DNA of 64,000 bases, from contig NC_035170.2 of assembly GCF_001659605.2 (NCBI RefSeq), positions 29,492,020-29,556,019 on the forward strand. The letters are read 5' to 3'. The position numbers and the translations under genes were made by a program. Numbering within the stretch: position 1 is the first letter of the stretch; every line of letters begins with the position of its first letter. A model generated the notes under the pieces. It was not told the DNA's origin and did no database searches. It saw nothing but the letters and a program-made list of their open reading frames with translations. The DNA comes from Manihot esculenta. Taxonomy: Eukaryota > Streptophyta > Magnoliopsida > Malpighiales > Euphorbiaceae. Of the stretch, positions 34,096 to 48,349 are shown piece by piece.

Positions 34096-34249
34096 TATTA
34101 TGAGCACCTTCATCAACAGTTGATACCATGACAGGATGGTACTATGGTAGTAGCATAGTACCATGGCAATATTATATCAGATTTTACCAACGTCGAATCG
34201 CCAATACAGTGGGAAAATAAGTCAACCAGCACTAGCACCAGCATGCTAC

Positions 34250-34570
34250 CATGCTAAGATCGAAAATTCGGAACACCGAAAACCTAACTAGCCAACTGAC
34301 TAAAATCCCAACTGACCGAAAGCTAAAAATTGGAGGCTGAAAATCGAAAGTCGAAAATCAGAGGTCGAAAATCAAAAACCGAAAGCCAAAAACTGGAAGA
34401 CGAAAACTATATTCGGAGGTCGAAAACTATAGCCGAAGGCTGAAAATCATTGCTAGAGACCAAAAACCATAGCCGAAGGCCAAAAATGTAGTCTAAGGTT
34501 GACAATTGTGGCCGAAGGCCGAAAATTGTAGCCGAAAACTATAAACTTTAGACTGAAAACTATAAACTTT
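34250..34570 (+). repeat. Tandem array 3: short GAAAACCATAGCCGAAGGCC-type units
   Basis: Roughly 15-20 degenerate units of about 15-22 bp, alternating CGAAAA and CCGAAGGC words. It is the third, unrelated repeat type in the 3' internal part of the Tat-like element. Confidence 0.65.
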
Positions 34571-34839
34571 CAGGTAGCATAGAAAACACCCAAGAAAAAA
34601 AAATCACAAATAAAACTCAAAAATGAATTTAAAAAAAGTATCTTGAGCAAAAGAGTGAGCAAAAGAGTACGAAGAACAGGTTCTGACAACTGGAGAAGAA
34701 GATGAATAAAGGGAGTAAGAGAACGACCCCTTTATTTTTTTCAACGTAGTATTTTTCAAAAGCAATGTAATAATACGATATAACAAAGAAGAAAAAGAAG
34801 AAAAATGCTTCTTGAACCTAAAGATTTATCGACAAATGA

Positions 34840-35135
34840 GGAGATTAATAATATTGACATAGGAACTATTAAACGCCTAAAAAATCTAAATATATCTTAA
34901 TATATCTCTATACAATCCATTACTAAATAGACTCTCAAAAACTCATTATAAATTAAAATTCCAAACGAAAGGATTTTTTATTTTATTAAAACTCAATCAC
35001 ATAATCAAAATTCTATCACGAGAACACTATCGATAAACAATTTAAAAAAACAATCTTTAAATATATAATCTATCTAGTTTTTTTTTTCTCTAAATTCATC
35101 TTCAATTTCTTATTGACTCAAGTATTCAAAGACTA
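34840..35135 (+). repeat. 3' LTR of the Tat-like element (partial or truncated)
   Basis: Aligns with 29660-29960 and stops matching near TATTCAAAG (35135), so the last part of the LTR is deleted or too diverged to see. Confidence 0.55.
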
Positions 35136-37121
35136 AAGCAGAATCAATACTCTATAATTTTTTTTAAAAATAAATAGGTTTATATAAAATAATTTATTAA
35201 AAGGTAATGGATATTAAAAAGAACGGGGTAGTCCAACTGCTAGAACCGAATTTGTTATGCGTACCGACCAAAACAACCAAGGTCTAAGCACAAACTCAAA
35301 AGTTAAAACCTGCATAGCATCATCAGATGTAAAAGAAGTAAAAATAATCAGAAGCGAAAAGGAGCACATGAGCTCATTCGGAATCTACGAGTATTAGCTG
35401 TACCTTCAATACACGCAACGAACAAGAGCCCCACCCCATTTTTCCCCACTTTTTTTTTTTCTTTGTATATTTTTTGTATAATTATATGTATACAACTCGT
35501 ATACGGTTTCTCCATGTAAAAAAAGATATCGTACAACTAAGGAACACGGTATTCCCTGCCTTGTCATCCAATCATCATCTCAGCCTCTGTGGGACCCATA
35601 TATTGTAAAGTATTAGCTCATTTAATACATAACAAAAGTACAGACAACCATTAACGGAATATAATAATTTTAATGATAAAAAAATTTCTTTCTTTTTATT
35701 TAATTATAAATAATTAGTATATTTAATTAATGCCAAATAAATAAAAATATTTTTTAATTATTTAACCTAATATTTTATTATATTTTTTAATTATTTAACC
35801 TAATATTTTATAATTTGATATTTAGAATTTTTTAATTCCAATGAAATACGTATTTGATGTCTACATATGAAATTGAATTTCTTTTTTTTGGTTAATTTTT
35901 CTTTTTTTCCCCTGCCATCTATATCCTGCAAAAGGTTCTTTCCTTCCGATTTTCACCTCCAGCTCTGGTACGTGGGATCTTTCTATTGTGGAGAGGAAAC
36001 GTGGCGAGATTCTTGAGAGCAGCTGATGCTCTTCTTGTCTTTTCAGTTGAAAGTGAAAGTGAAAGAGAGAACTTCATGCATGGGCAAATAACAGTTTGAG
36101 AGATTATTTGCAAATCAAAAAAAGAAAATCAAAGAATTTTTATGAGAGAGAGGGGGAAAATGTTACAGGGCGGAAAGGGAAATAGAGGTGAAGTGTCAAT
36201 TCCAACAGAGGATCTGCAGGCGCAGGAATTTTCACAAGTGGACAAGATATAGACTCACCCCCTTTTTATTCCATCTTCATCTCCACAAATTTTTGGGAGC
36301 TTTTCTTGTTTTTTGTATCTGATGGGTTCATGAAAAATAGGGATTTATCTTCTTCTTTCAGCTCACTTGCTTGGAGGAAGGGTTGAATACCTTGTTTGCT
36401 TCAGGTGATCTTAGGATTTCTATACACTTGATTTGTCTGCATTATTTGGAGCTCAAGTTTGATATTTACTTAATATTTTAGAATAATAATAGTAATTGGT
36501 TTTTCCCTTTTGCTATTAGCTTCAGAATTCATTTATAGCTTAGATTGGAGGTTGGCTTGAAGCAACAATTGATTTGAGTCATTAACCTGCTGTAAGGATG
36601 AATGTTAAAATTGGCTAATTGGGGCTTTAAATTTTTAGTTCCAATTTCTAGCGTCTGTCAAAGTGCGCTCAATAGAAGAAATTTGTTATGCAAATGCTGA
36701 AATACAAGCAATTAACTGTTGGAACTGATAATGTAAAGTATTGGCTGCAATTGGTTGGCAGTTCGCTATTTGCAATCAAGACACATTCGTAAGTAGTCTT
36801 TGCTACCTAACCGCTTCAAGTTTGCTTTCTGGGATAGAATCTGGTAAATAATTGGGGCTGTGATCTAAGAAATTCCAAACAATGTCAAACTGACCTTTTT
36901 TTCTAATAAGGATAGCTACTTGACATTGGTAAAGATTCCACTTTTTGGTCATCCCTTGCTGGCAGGCTGCTAGTATCTTTATTTGGAATATGAATGAATT
37001 TCTTGAAATGATATCAATATGATATGAAACATATTAATAGTTAAATTTGCAAGATTATATTGAAACTAACATTTTTTAAACATCACTAATTTCATTGTAG
37101 TTTTCAGAGCCAAAGTTGCAA
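35136..37121. other. Intergenic and 5' UTR region of the PIP5K gene
   Basis: 35136-35900 is AT-rich without genes. 36050-36450 is less AT-rich with CT-rich stretches and a donor-like CTTCAG/GTGATC near 36402, a plausible first untranslated exon. A 34-codon upstream ORF (ATG about 36688) ends at a donor-like GTAAGT and may be a second leader exon. RNA data would be needed to place UTR exons. Confidence 0.4.
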
Positions 37122-40100
37122 ATGGTGGCCTTACAGCAGTTACTAAACATGGAAGATTCTGGAAGGTACTATTCTTATCAGCAGATTTTTTCTTATTTTT
37201 CTCTCATTCCTTACAAACAACAAAATATGATTTGTATAAGTTCAAGGGTACTTTTTATCTTGCTAGGGTTGATAAGAGGGTCTTATCAAATGGAGATATT
37301 TATATTGGTGATTTTAAGGGAGTGCTGCCCCATGGCAAAGGAAAATACACATGGACAGATGGAACAGTCTATGAGGGTGATTGGGAAGAAGGTAAAATGA
37401 CAGGAAAAGGACATATAGTTTGGTCATCTGGATCAAAATATGAAGGTGAGTTTTCTGGTGGATACCTTCATGGATTTGGCACGTTTACTGGATCTGATGG
37501 GTCTGAGTACAGAGGAGCCTGGAGGATGAATATACAGCATGGTCTTGGAAGGAAGCAGTATTCTAATTCAGATATTTATGAAGGTTCTTGGAAGGAAGGC
37601 GTGCACGAGGGTAGTGGTAGATACTCTTGGAACAGTGGAAATACTTACATTGGGAATTGGAAAGGTGGAAAAATGTGTGGAAGAGGGGTTATGAAATGGG
37701 TAAATGGTGATCTTTTCGATGGATTCTGGTTAAACGGTTTAAGACATGGTTCTGGAGTTTACAGGTATGCAGATGGGGGATTTTACTTTGGAACCTGGAG
37801 TAGGGGCCTAAAGGATGGGAAAGGAACATTTTATCCTGCTGGAACCAAACTTCCATCTTTAAGGAGATGGTCTAGTTCTCTAGGTTATGATGACAGTAGA
37901 AGAAGTTCATTATCTGAGAGCTCATCATTACATTCAGAGCAAGGTGGGATTACAAATGCAAGACCAAGTTTTGGACACAGTTTTTCTGAGAAAATATCAA
38001 TTAGTAGTAGGTTGAGAAATTCTGGCCGAATATCAAGCAGAACCAATTCACTAGATGAGAATTGGAGTCCAAGTGACTCTGCAAGAGAATTAGCAAGTCG
38101 TGAACCATCATGTGCGCTTTCGCGTGCCTCTAATGAAGGTGAAGGAGAGGTGCAGGATAGAAGTACTGTGGTTTATGAAAGGGAATACATGCAAGGAGTT
38201 CTGATCAAAGAGAGAATCAGAAATACAGAATCATTACGCAAAAGTAAACAGAAAAATAAATTTCAGATGAAAGAGGCAAAAAAGAAGTCGTGTGTTAACT
38301 TTTTTGAAGGCCATCAGAGCTATTATCTAATGCTGAATTTGCAACTTGGTATCAGGTACATGGATAAACACCCTCTTCCAGCGTCCCTGCTCCCATACCA
38401 AATTTACCCCACTTTCCTTCCCTGTTTTTTCCTTTCCTCTTCCAGCTGAATAGTTCACCTTTAAAAGATAATCCCTCACCAAGAATTTTTTTTTTTTTTA
38501 ATTTTTTCTACTCTTTCGTGGAATACTTTCTTAAGCCCACAATATGCCAAATGCATGAGAACTTATCAACACGTTATGTTAGAAATAGCTGCACTGTGCA
38601 TGATGATATTATTGGATATGTGATGTGTCTTTCTCCTGAATTCTGAGTCTAGCATGTGCTGCTAAATAAGCTAAACTTAATGAGCTGAAGGGAACTTGAA
38701 CTGTTTGATCATTTTGTGCACAATAATTATGTTATTCAAGCAAATTAGTGTGCTTTTGACTCTGTGGATTTATTATATCATATGCCTACATAGTATATTA
38801 TTCCAACTGATGCTTTCTTTAAAGATCAGTATTTTGGTTGTTTTCAGACTGCATGCTTGCCAGGTGTTTATTATTCTTTCTCAGGATGCAACTTTAACAC
38901 ATGAAATGTGACTTGGTTTACCTGCAATAGCAATTTTTTTCTCAATAAATTCCATTATCATATGATTTAAACTTGCAGTCCTGCTTTCTTTTTGCTTACT
39001 AATTTAATACTTTTTTGTCATGATTTTTGGCTTTGTTATATCACTTTCTGATATGTTCTTCTCAACTTACTTCTGCATTTTAAAATACCTCATTTGAAGT
39101 TTACAGGTATACTGTTGGCAAGATCACACCAGTGCCTATGCGTGAAGTTCGGCATTCTGATTTTGAAGATCGAGCTAGGATAAGAATGTATTTTCCCAGA
39201 AAGGGCTCCCAGTTCACACCTCCACACTATTCTATTGACTTCTATTGGAAAGATTATTGCCCTATGGTCTTCAGGTATTCATCAAACTTATGCAACCATT
39301 TCCTTAGCTCATGAAAAGATAGCGACATTAAGGTCCAAGTCAGATAGCACACATCTTAATCTTCTGGTTAACAGCTAGTTGAAGACAATTCCATGTCTTT
39401 CAGTTTGATCCCAAATGTATGGCAGGAGAAAATGATGGAAAAACATGCTAAATCTTCTGGTTGAGAAAGTGCTGCACAAGTCACAGCCACCTTTAAGAAC
39501 ATAATTACTTCCTACTGAATAAAGCCTTGTTCAAGTTCACATAATATATAGAAATTTGAGTGTGATGTCCAAAGCACTGCCTGAATTAGGCAAGGTGGCC
39601 AGAGCTCTAATCAGAAATGGGAGGAGAGTCCTTATGGGGAACAATTGAATGTTTCCCAAATTGATGCATGTGATCTCCTTGTTTTATATGACCTCTGCAA
39701 ATAAATATTGACAGGCAAACCACCTGGTATCTTGAATTAAAGTAAAATGATGATTATTTTAATGATCATGTGAAATAAATTGAGGCATGATTTTTTTCCT
39801 CACATCTTTGCATTGTCAAAGACATTCTTCAAATCTCTCTCTCTCTCTTGATAAAGTGTTGTACTGTGGGCTGGGAAGTAGCAATCTTTCAAGTATCTTC
39901 TACTCCCATGCCTAAGATTCAGACATAGGACTTGTAAGACCTACCTGCATTTTCCAAGGAAGCCTCTGATGTGACTCCTCAAGGCCATTGATCATGTTGT
40001 ATGATTGTTGATTTATGAATAGGCAGCACATATACTTGGGGAGTTTTTATGACTTTTAACATTCTTTTATTTGTTTCTGGGTCAGTGACTGCCCTTTTCA

Positions 40101-43100
40101 ATCATCCAGAAAGCTTATTGTTTCCAACTTAATGTGCCAAGAAATTTCTTTTTTACTAGTCGAGTATTCTTGTATTTGTTATTCTCATCAACTGTATCAT
40201 CCTAACAGATTTTGGTGCCCCTGCAAGCTGCTAATATATTTTATTATCATTGTCTGTTGTCAGGCCCATGGGCATATTGATGGATGGGAATTTTAATTTT
40301 CTTCCTACATTCTAATAGGATATTAAATCTTCTGATGTTTATCATACAATGTCAACCTTCACTTCCTTTTATCAGTCCTTGGACTATCTTATTATGTAGT
40401 AGAACTTGGATAAGCAAATGTATTAATGCATTTAAATGTCCATCCATGTTGTTGTTGTTGTGTTGTAGTTAATATACTGTTGCTATAAGAGCTTTTGTTG
40501 TTGTTTATGTTGTTGTTGTCGTTATTATTATTATGATTATTACATATGCATTTTGAATTTTTGGATCATATATAGAATTAGAAACTTGCATTTGCCAGTT
40601 CTTGGGGCTGCAGTAGTTTTGGGTACATTACTGATGTTAAGAACTTTCTGGACACATGTGGGATTGTTATTGCAGGAATCTGAGGGAGATGTTCAAGTTA
40701 GATGCAGCTGAGTACATGATGTCTATTTGTGGTGATGATGGTCTGAGGGAGCTTTCATCTCCAGGGAAAAGTGGCAGTATCTTTTATCTTTCTCTTGATG
40801 ATAGATTTGTGATTAAAACATTGAAGAAATCTGAACTCAAGGTTTGAACCCTATGAAACCTTTTGCTAAATACTAGCTGATGAATTTAATTATGCTCCAT
40901 TATTTGGCAATTTATTCATTTGAATGACTTAGCAGTTGACGATATCTGTATAGACGTACTATTTCATCATGTAACTGTAGTATTATTCCGCTCACTTTGG
41001 TTTTAGGATGCTCTGATCCGTGTTTGCCTATGTATCTTTTTCTTAGTAGTTGTCCTTGAAAGAATCTTATAGGAAGAACATGTAGATCTCATTCCTTCTA
41101 TTTGAGGTTTTAAATTGACTGTATGCTATGCGTGTTAAACCAAGGGTGACACTGACCAATTACTGTTTGATTCTGCATAGCCATAGACTTTCTAGCAAGT
41201 GATAGCTTACTATTGTTGCAGGTATTCATCTTATTCTGGAGAACTCTCATTTATGCATCTGATAGAATACTTTCATGTGATTGAAAATAAGATTTAACTG
41301 GAAACACATATTAAGTATTTTGTGTGCACTTTTTTTCTATTTTAAAGTCATCCTTAAAGTTCTTGCAAAACAATGCCTGATGTATTTGTATTTTTCCAAA
41401 ACAAGATTTTAATTCATTTATCCCTATTGTAATAATGTACTTGTTTGTACAATGCTGCTCTCACAAAATGATGTTGATAGATGAATGATATCCATGACTT
41501 TTACTCTCTGTAGTTTTTTCTCAAGATGCTGCCCGACTATTACCGTCATGTAGGAAAGCATGAAAATACTCTAATAACAAAGTTTTTTGGGGTCCATCGC
41601 ATAAAACTAAGAGGTGGAAGAAAGGTACTGCAAATGTCTTATTGCCCTACATAATTTCCTGTTGTGCATCCAGCTTATGATTAATGGTTTTTGTCCCCTT
41701 TTTTTTCTGTTATAGGTGCGCTTTGTGGTCATGGGGAATATGTTTTGCACAGAATTAAGAATTCATCAACGTTATGATTTGAAGGGGTCAACTCAAGGAA
41801 GAAAGACAGATAAAGATAAAATTAGAGAGAATACCACATTAAAAGATTGTGATCTAAAATACGACTTCCATATGGACAAAATGTTGCGAGAGTCCCTCTT
41901 CAAGTAAGCTGCCCTTCCCTTTTTTCTGCAAAATAAAAAATTAATTGATAAATCATAATGCATAGGCTTTGGTACAGGCTTCTGCTCGAATGTTTAAGTA
42001 GAATCGTAGAAAATATCCCCTGGTGACCTGAGTTAGGAATTTGAGAATTGAGGGGGCATGTAATTTAGTAGAGTTTGATTTTGATAACTGAGCTGATACT
42101 CCCTCCCTGCATTCATTTGCTCTATTGTCTTAACTTTTGGTTCTTTAATATGTATCTAGTTCGGTTTACTCTATTTTGTCATTGTTTCTTCAATAATGTA
42201 CAATCATATCTATTTGAATGCTATATTTGGTGCCTGCTACTTATATATTCCTACTTATTTTGAGTCAGAAATGCTGAAATAAGCTAGTGGAATACACTGC
42301 TTGGAGAAGAAATTTCCTGAAATACTGATACCACGTTTACCCATCAATTCCATATCTTATCTCTCTTCTGGATATTAAGATACATTTCTATTGGGAATTT
42401 AACTCAGGTTTGGGTTGTGCTGTTATTTGAGGCTCAAACCGTACAGTGATCAGATTAAAACTTAATTACGTGAAAGGGAATAATCCTTACCTTGCCTCTC
42501 CTCATAAGGCTGTCTCATATCTTCTGTTTAGTGACATAACACCCAGTAACTTGTCCACTGTTTAGACATTGATATCACTCTTTTTGGTTTGCACTCTTCA
42601 GGCATTGATTTTTTGCTATATTATTTTATGGTTGTCCTGGAGAAAGAACCAAATTAGCAAAGGCCTCAACTTTAACACTCTGCGAAAACATAGCTAATGT
42701 TAGCCACATCTGAAGAATCACTTCTTGCAGTGTCAGTTTGCACACTAGACTGGAATATAAGACTCGACAAGCTATTTGACATGTGCATCAAAGATTACTA
42801 GCTTTATTGTGTAAATCCTGTAACTCTTCATATGTGGATTTGGATTTTGGACAGAAGTGTTTATATTAGGTTTGTCATCTCATTTCCGTTGTAGATACTG
42901 CAGGAGGTAGAAGATAGATTTAAGGTTGAGATGGAACTGAAAGATGACTTTCTCTTTATTTTTTGTTTTCATACATTCCTTTTCTTGCTCACCTTGAAGC
43001 TTTATGATTATTCAATTATAGCTCTTCTAATGAAATTGATATGGGTTACAGCTTAATATGCAACCAAATGAATACATAAAAATAGCTCATTCCCCTTTGT

Positions 43101-45320
43101 ATTGCTTGTTTGCTCAGGTCCATTCACCATCTAATTATATGTAGAAAACTTATCCTCTTTGTGCAGACAACTTTCTGAAGACTGCATGTTCTTACAATCT
43201 CAACAAATCATTGATTATAGCCTTCTCCTGGGTTTACATTTTAGAGCACCTGAACAATTGAAGGCATTACTAGAATCTACTGGTGCTATAGCCAATCATG
43301 AGAGTTCAACTTCTGGTGATGGTAGGTGTCTCTTCCAGTACAAACAATTTTTTTCATCAACTTATTTACTTTTTATTTAAATAGCTGAGTTTCAGTGACT
43401 GCCTCGAAAAGCTGTTGAAATTTGGTCGCTTTGGATGATTCATTACCTGCTAAACTGTCCGTCTTGGTTTCTGAAATCTCCTTTATGGGCATTCATATAA
43501 TTCTGTATTATAATGGTTTTAACTGCCTTAAATGCCACCCATAGGAGGCACCAAGTTAATGAACTAATTTTTCTCATGTGGATTTGGTTATATTAATATC
43601 ATAAAGCACAGTGTGGTATCGAGAACATGTTGAGTGACAACCAATTTGATCTAAACTTTGCCTCAAATTAAAATCCAAGGGAAATGACATCACATGCTAA
43701 TATTGTCTAATGTCTCTCTCTATTGCATGCTGTGTGTGGAAATTGGATAGTAATGTAATGTGAATTATTTATTGACTTATTGAAAACTGTAGATTATGCT
43801 GGTAACTGATAAGTTTAGACTTCTTCTCATTGTTTTACAGGTGACAGAAAAAGGAAGGTGCAATAATTTTTAGAAAATTCTTTCTGTATCTGAAATTAAT
43901 TTATCCAAACCATATACCCAGAATAGATAATGAAATTGAGAAATGCTCTCTCGTCATCTCACCACCTTGGCCCTGCGGCATGAGCCTGAGAATTCAATTT
44001 AAAATGGAGTCGAAGGCCAATTGGGGCCAGTTAGTCCTAAATGGACGATAAGAGAAATGTCTTTGGTCCTGTTTTGGAGATTTGCATTTGAAGAGTATAT
44101 GTTTCAGCAATATTGTGTCACTGTAGCTCTGTGAAACTTGATCTTTTCTACATTGTTTCATAATCAAACATGTGCTAGTTGATATCCTTTTTCTTTCTTT
44201 TTCACAATGGAATTATTTAATATTGCAAAGGTCATCAGTTTGGCTTTTGATAGATTTCCATTTTGTAATTAAAATTTGGATATTTCATTTAAGGCATACT
44301 TATTAGCTTTTTTCTTGGAGATATGGATTTCTGTTCACATGTGTACTCTTGTATGAAAAATCTAGATGGTGTGGTATTCTGACCTTAATTTACTCCAAAG
44401 TTGAATTTTCTTTGAATTGCATGTAATTTGTATCCTGCTTTCAATAGGTATAAGTTCACACGGGGAGCCCTTGATTCCACCAACAGGCTTGCTCCTTGTT
44501 ACTCATGAACCAAGCTCCGTCAACACTGCACCTGGTCCTCACATAAGGGGAAATACATTGAGAGCATATTCTCTTGGTGCAAAGGAAGTTGATCTCTTAT
44601 TGCCCGGCACTGGAAGGTAAGTTTATTTAGTTTTAATTCCACAAAGCAAATCGAGAAACTTACAACTTATAGGACTAGGAGTGGAAATTTTTGACCTGGA
44701 TTAACCTCTCCAGGCTTCAAGTATTTTTTCTTTTTCCTGTGTGCTTGACCGAACTAGTTTACATATGGGACCTTGAACTCTTTGAATTACAAACCATGAT
44801 CTTCTGACCTCCTTCTGTTCTCTATGTATCAACCCAAGCAATTTCTTCACAGATTAGATTTCTTTTATTATTTAATCTAACTGATTTCTGCACATTGAAG
44901 CTGTACTAAGTTTCTACCATTTTCAAATATTGGTAGTGTACAGATGTAGATGTTTAAGCTGTGTGATCTAGCAGGATTCATTTTTAATTTTCAGATAAAC
45001 TAGCAGGATTCTTTTAAATGCTAATGAATGGCAATATACTCAGGTTACGAGTTCAGTTAGGTGTAAACATGCCCGCACAAGCCAGTCGCAAACTTGTGGA
45101 GGAGGTTGATTCTATGGAGGTTGAACTTTTTGAGGTATATGATGTTGTCCTCTACATGGGAATAATTGATATATTGCAAGAATACAATATGAGAAAGAAA
45201 GCTGAGCATGCATGCAAGTCGTTGAAGTTTGACCCTCTGTCTATTTCCGCGGTTGAACCCAAGTTGTATGCAGATCGTTTCCTCAAGTTCTTACAGAGAG
45301 TTTTCCCCGAGCAACCATAA
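37122..45320 (+). CDS. PIP5K: Phosphatidylinositol-4-phosphate 5-kinase with MORN repeats
   Basis: Makes PI(4,5)P2 from PI4P at the plasma membrane. Nine coding exons: 37122-37165, 37267-38355, 39107-39274, 40676-40841, 41514-41624, 41716-41903, 43167-43321, 44448-44616 and 45044-45320. All have GT/AG borders and phases close, giving 788 aa. Residues about 27-205 are eight 23-residue MORN repeats ([14 protein letters not shown] type). A Ser-rich linker follows (about 215-300), then the PIPK catalytic domain (about 365-788). K481 in FVIKTLKK binds ATP; DLKGST (547-552), IIDYSLL (D605) and [10 protein letters not shown] (D730, D739) are all present, so it should be active. ATG 37122 is the only start that keeps phase with exon 2. 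Closest in layout to the PIP5K7-9 type; exact orthology was not tested. Confidence 0.93.
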
Positions 45321-48304
45321 AAAAGTTTTGGCTTTTATATGCTGCTTCATCCTTCTTGCCCCTCTAATTCAGTAAGAGTCCCCCCCCCCCCCCAATTCTT
45401 TTTAGCTTTTTGACATTACAAATGAAAATTTTATATGTTCTCTTTCGGTGCTTGCTTCAATACGAAATTCTTTGACAATCATTTGTTTGTAAATGAGATC
45501 GCCAACAAATAAATGTATCCATCTTTCCATTAGTATAGTAATATTCAGCCAATGGAATTTATGCAGATAATGCTATAATTAGAATACTGATGAGCTTTGT
45601 CATTCATAATTGAACTTTCAATTTGTTTTTGTTCGAAACTCGAACTCATGATTTTAGTGTCATTAAACTAACTCTTATCGACTTGAGATAGAAGTGAAGA
45701 GAGTATCATCTGCATTGCATGATCAGTAAATTCAAGCTTGCTATTTTCTATGAATATTTAGGACCTTGTTTAGCAAGTATAGAGAAGCCTCAAATTTTTA
45801 ATGAGCAAATATTTTTCTGATGCATCTCCTCCAAAAACTACCACAAGGGACCAAAAGGGCCATATAATATTAGAGATGCTCTTATAGCAGCCACAAGGGT
45901 TTTGTGGCTAACCTGGAATCCTTCTGATTTCATCTCATTTGTTTGTACATAAGGAGGGCCTCATTCTTATGCCCATCATGGGAAACTGAATATTGCCTTT
46001 GATGGCCAAAAGACTTGTGTTAAACTCCATTTTTGGAATTGAGAAAGTGGAGACTCCAACATGAATTTAACATTTAGTATGAAAATGGGATTCATATGAA
46101 TCAATATGTAAATCCAAGTTGCCCACGGACGAATGCAAACACTCTTCTTGCCATTATTTATGATCTAACCACTCATAGACAACATGATCACCACAGCGTT
46201 CCCTAATGGAACCTGGTCAAATTGGTATCAAGTCATTTTCCTTCGTCAACGTCAATTGAAATGTGAGAATTGGGCACTTTACCTTCTTTTTTGGCATAGA
46301 CGGGATTCCTTTAGTCAGGACCTCAGGCTATAGAGCCTGGTTTTCGGGATCTGTGTTTGTGATCGGGCGTGTGGAAACTGGTTGAACGTATTTTACACAG
46401 AAAGAGAAGGCACCGCACTAGGGGGAAGCGAGTACCATTCATATAAAACATGATCATCACAGCTGACTAAACTATTCTTTCTCTTAAGAAGGCAGCCACA
46501 AGATCAGCTTCTCATATATGAGTAGCACAAACTGTACTACACCCTTTGAAGACCTAATCAACTGTAGAGTATATAAAACACTACTAAATTAAAACTAGTT
46601 TCATCAAGATTATGAATTTTTAAGTTTAAATTTCCGTCAGAGTTAGTAACTCAATAATTATACGGTACACATACAATCACATGTATTTCTATATATATTT
46701 TTTATATATCAACATTAAATCATTTAAAAATTAGTAAAAAATATATTTATAAAAAGTAAAAATTAATATTATTTTTAAAATTCTTAATGGGATAAATAAT
46801 TTTTTTAAAAAAAACTAAAACGACGGTTTTTGAGGGACAGGTAGTACATTATGTCATCAAGAGAAGTAGAGGAGAAATCAGACCAATTGTTTTAGATTCA
46901 TTAATTATATAATTACAATTGAAATTCATAACAGATGTAAGTATCTATGTAATAAATTCATACCATAGAATCTAATGACTACAAGCATTAGACACATGAC
47001 AGTAATTAAAAAACAAAAATTAAAATTAAAAAAGAATATTTGCATATATATAATACTCTTAGAAATCATAAAAAAGATGCTCCTTTGAAAACTCCAACAT
47101 GGATGCCAATACCAATGAAAAAAAAAGTGTAATTCTTTTTTTTCTTTTGCATTTAATACGTATTTTTGAACCATATGTAGTTGAATTTCACAAGTCTCAT
47201 CAGCTTGAATGTCTGTTGATGGCCAAAGACAAGTGACATTAACTTCATCAGTTACAAATTTCACCCCATTTCAGGAAATTCTGCTCTAAAGAGACAAGGA
47301 AATTAATTACAGCAAAAGAAACAAAGAAAATTTATGTGGTTCAGTTACCTGACGTATACACAAAGGAGTTGCAACCCCATTAATTAGTTTTCTCAAATCC
47401 TTTTATTTTGGTAATAAGCAAAGCTATCAATATGCCTTGCTTCATTTGGATATTAAACATAGGTTTAATCTCAGAAATTCATATTTTTAAAGAAGATTAC
47501 AATTCCATTAAATTAAAAAAATAAAACTTAACTAAATTTAACATATGGGTATCTAAATGGGTCTGTATAAAAATTATATAAATATGATTTAAATAATTTT
47601 TTTTAAATTAAATGGGTATTTAAATGTAAAAATTTTAAAACATAAGATTTACATAATCTTTTTTTTTATTAGATATAATTATAAATTTATTATAATATTT
47701 TATAAATTTTTTATAAAAAAATGGTATTGTGTGGGGAAAGGTGCCTTTTTGATGTGAGAGATTATGAAGTGGAGTGGGAATAATTAGGTAATAATTAGAA
47801 GCTAAGAAGAAACAAACACCCTACAAATATAGGTATCTTTTTCACAAATTACAAAATTTTAGAAAAACTATACTGATAGTTCACAATGTTTCAAGATTTT
47901 TTTTTTTTTTTGGGTGGGGTTTCAAAGAACTTTTCCCACTTTTTACAGTAAAATCTATCGTTCAACCTCTTATGAGCAAGACAGAGACACCTCTCTTAGG
48001 AAAGATTGAAGTAGATATTGTTATTAATCAAGAAACAGAATGAAATCATTACCTTTCAATCCCAAATCACAGCTTCTCTATCTTTTCCCAAATTTTCTGT
48101 CCTTTTTTTTTTCTGTGAATGTTGTGAAAAGTGAAAGAAAGAAATGAAGAAATCACGGTCAACCCAAAAAGGTAAAGCAGAAATCTGTCAGAGGTAACTT
48201 CTGGTCTTGTTTGTTAGCATATTTGACAAGTGGTTCAGAAAATGACTCCATGCAAAGTCCATCCACAGAGACTTCTCCAGTGAGAAAGAGACAGAATCAA
48301 ACCC

Positions 48305-48349
<45 letters not shown>

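Larger units (their letters stand above)
31767..34230 (+). repeat. Tandem array 2: about 117-bp units, interrupted twice
   Basis: Units start at about 31767, 31881, 33211, 33326, 33444, 33564 and 34104, each beginning GCGCCCTCATCAGCAACTGA and containing ATCTTATCAACGTCAAGCCG. Spacings are 114-120 bp. The second unit is split by a 1.2-kb insertion (31913-33120) and the sixth by a MITE (33647-34095). Confidence 0.8.
29660..35135 (+). mobile_element. Tat-like gypsy element, pol deleted, old
   Basis: A pair of diverged direct repeats (about 29660-29998 and 34840-35135) sharing words such as CTAAATAGACTCTCAAAA and ACTCAATCACATAATCAAAA flank a PBS-like motif, a gag relic, an integrase tail and tandem arrays. 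Gag joins the integrase tail within about 100 bp, so protease, RT, RNase H and most of integrase are gone. LTR divergence is high by eye, so the insertion is old. Two other elements sit inside it. Confidence 0.7.

Noticed and set aside
36688..36790. ATG 36688 as PIP5K start
   Set aside because: Its frame does not connect in phase to the first MORN exon; ATG 37122 does.
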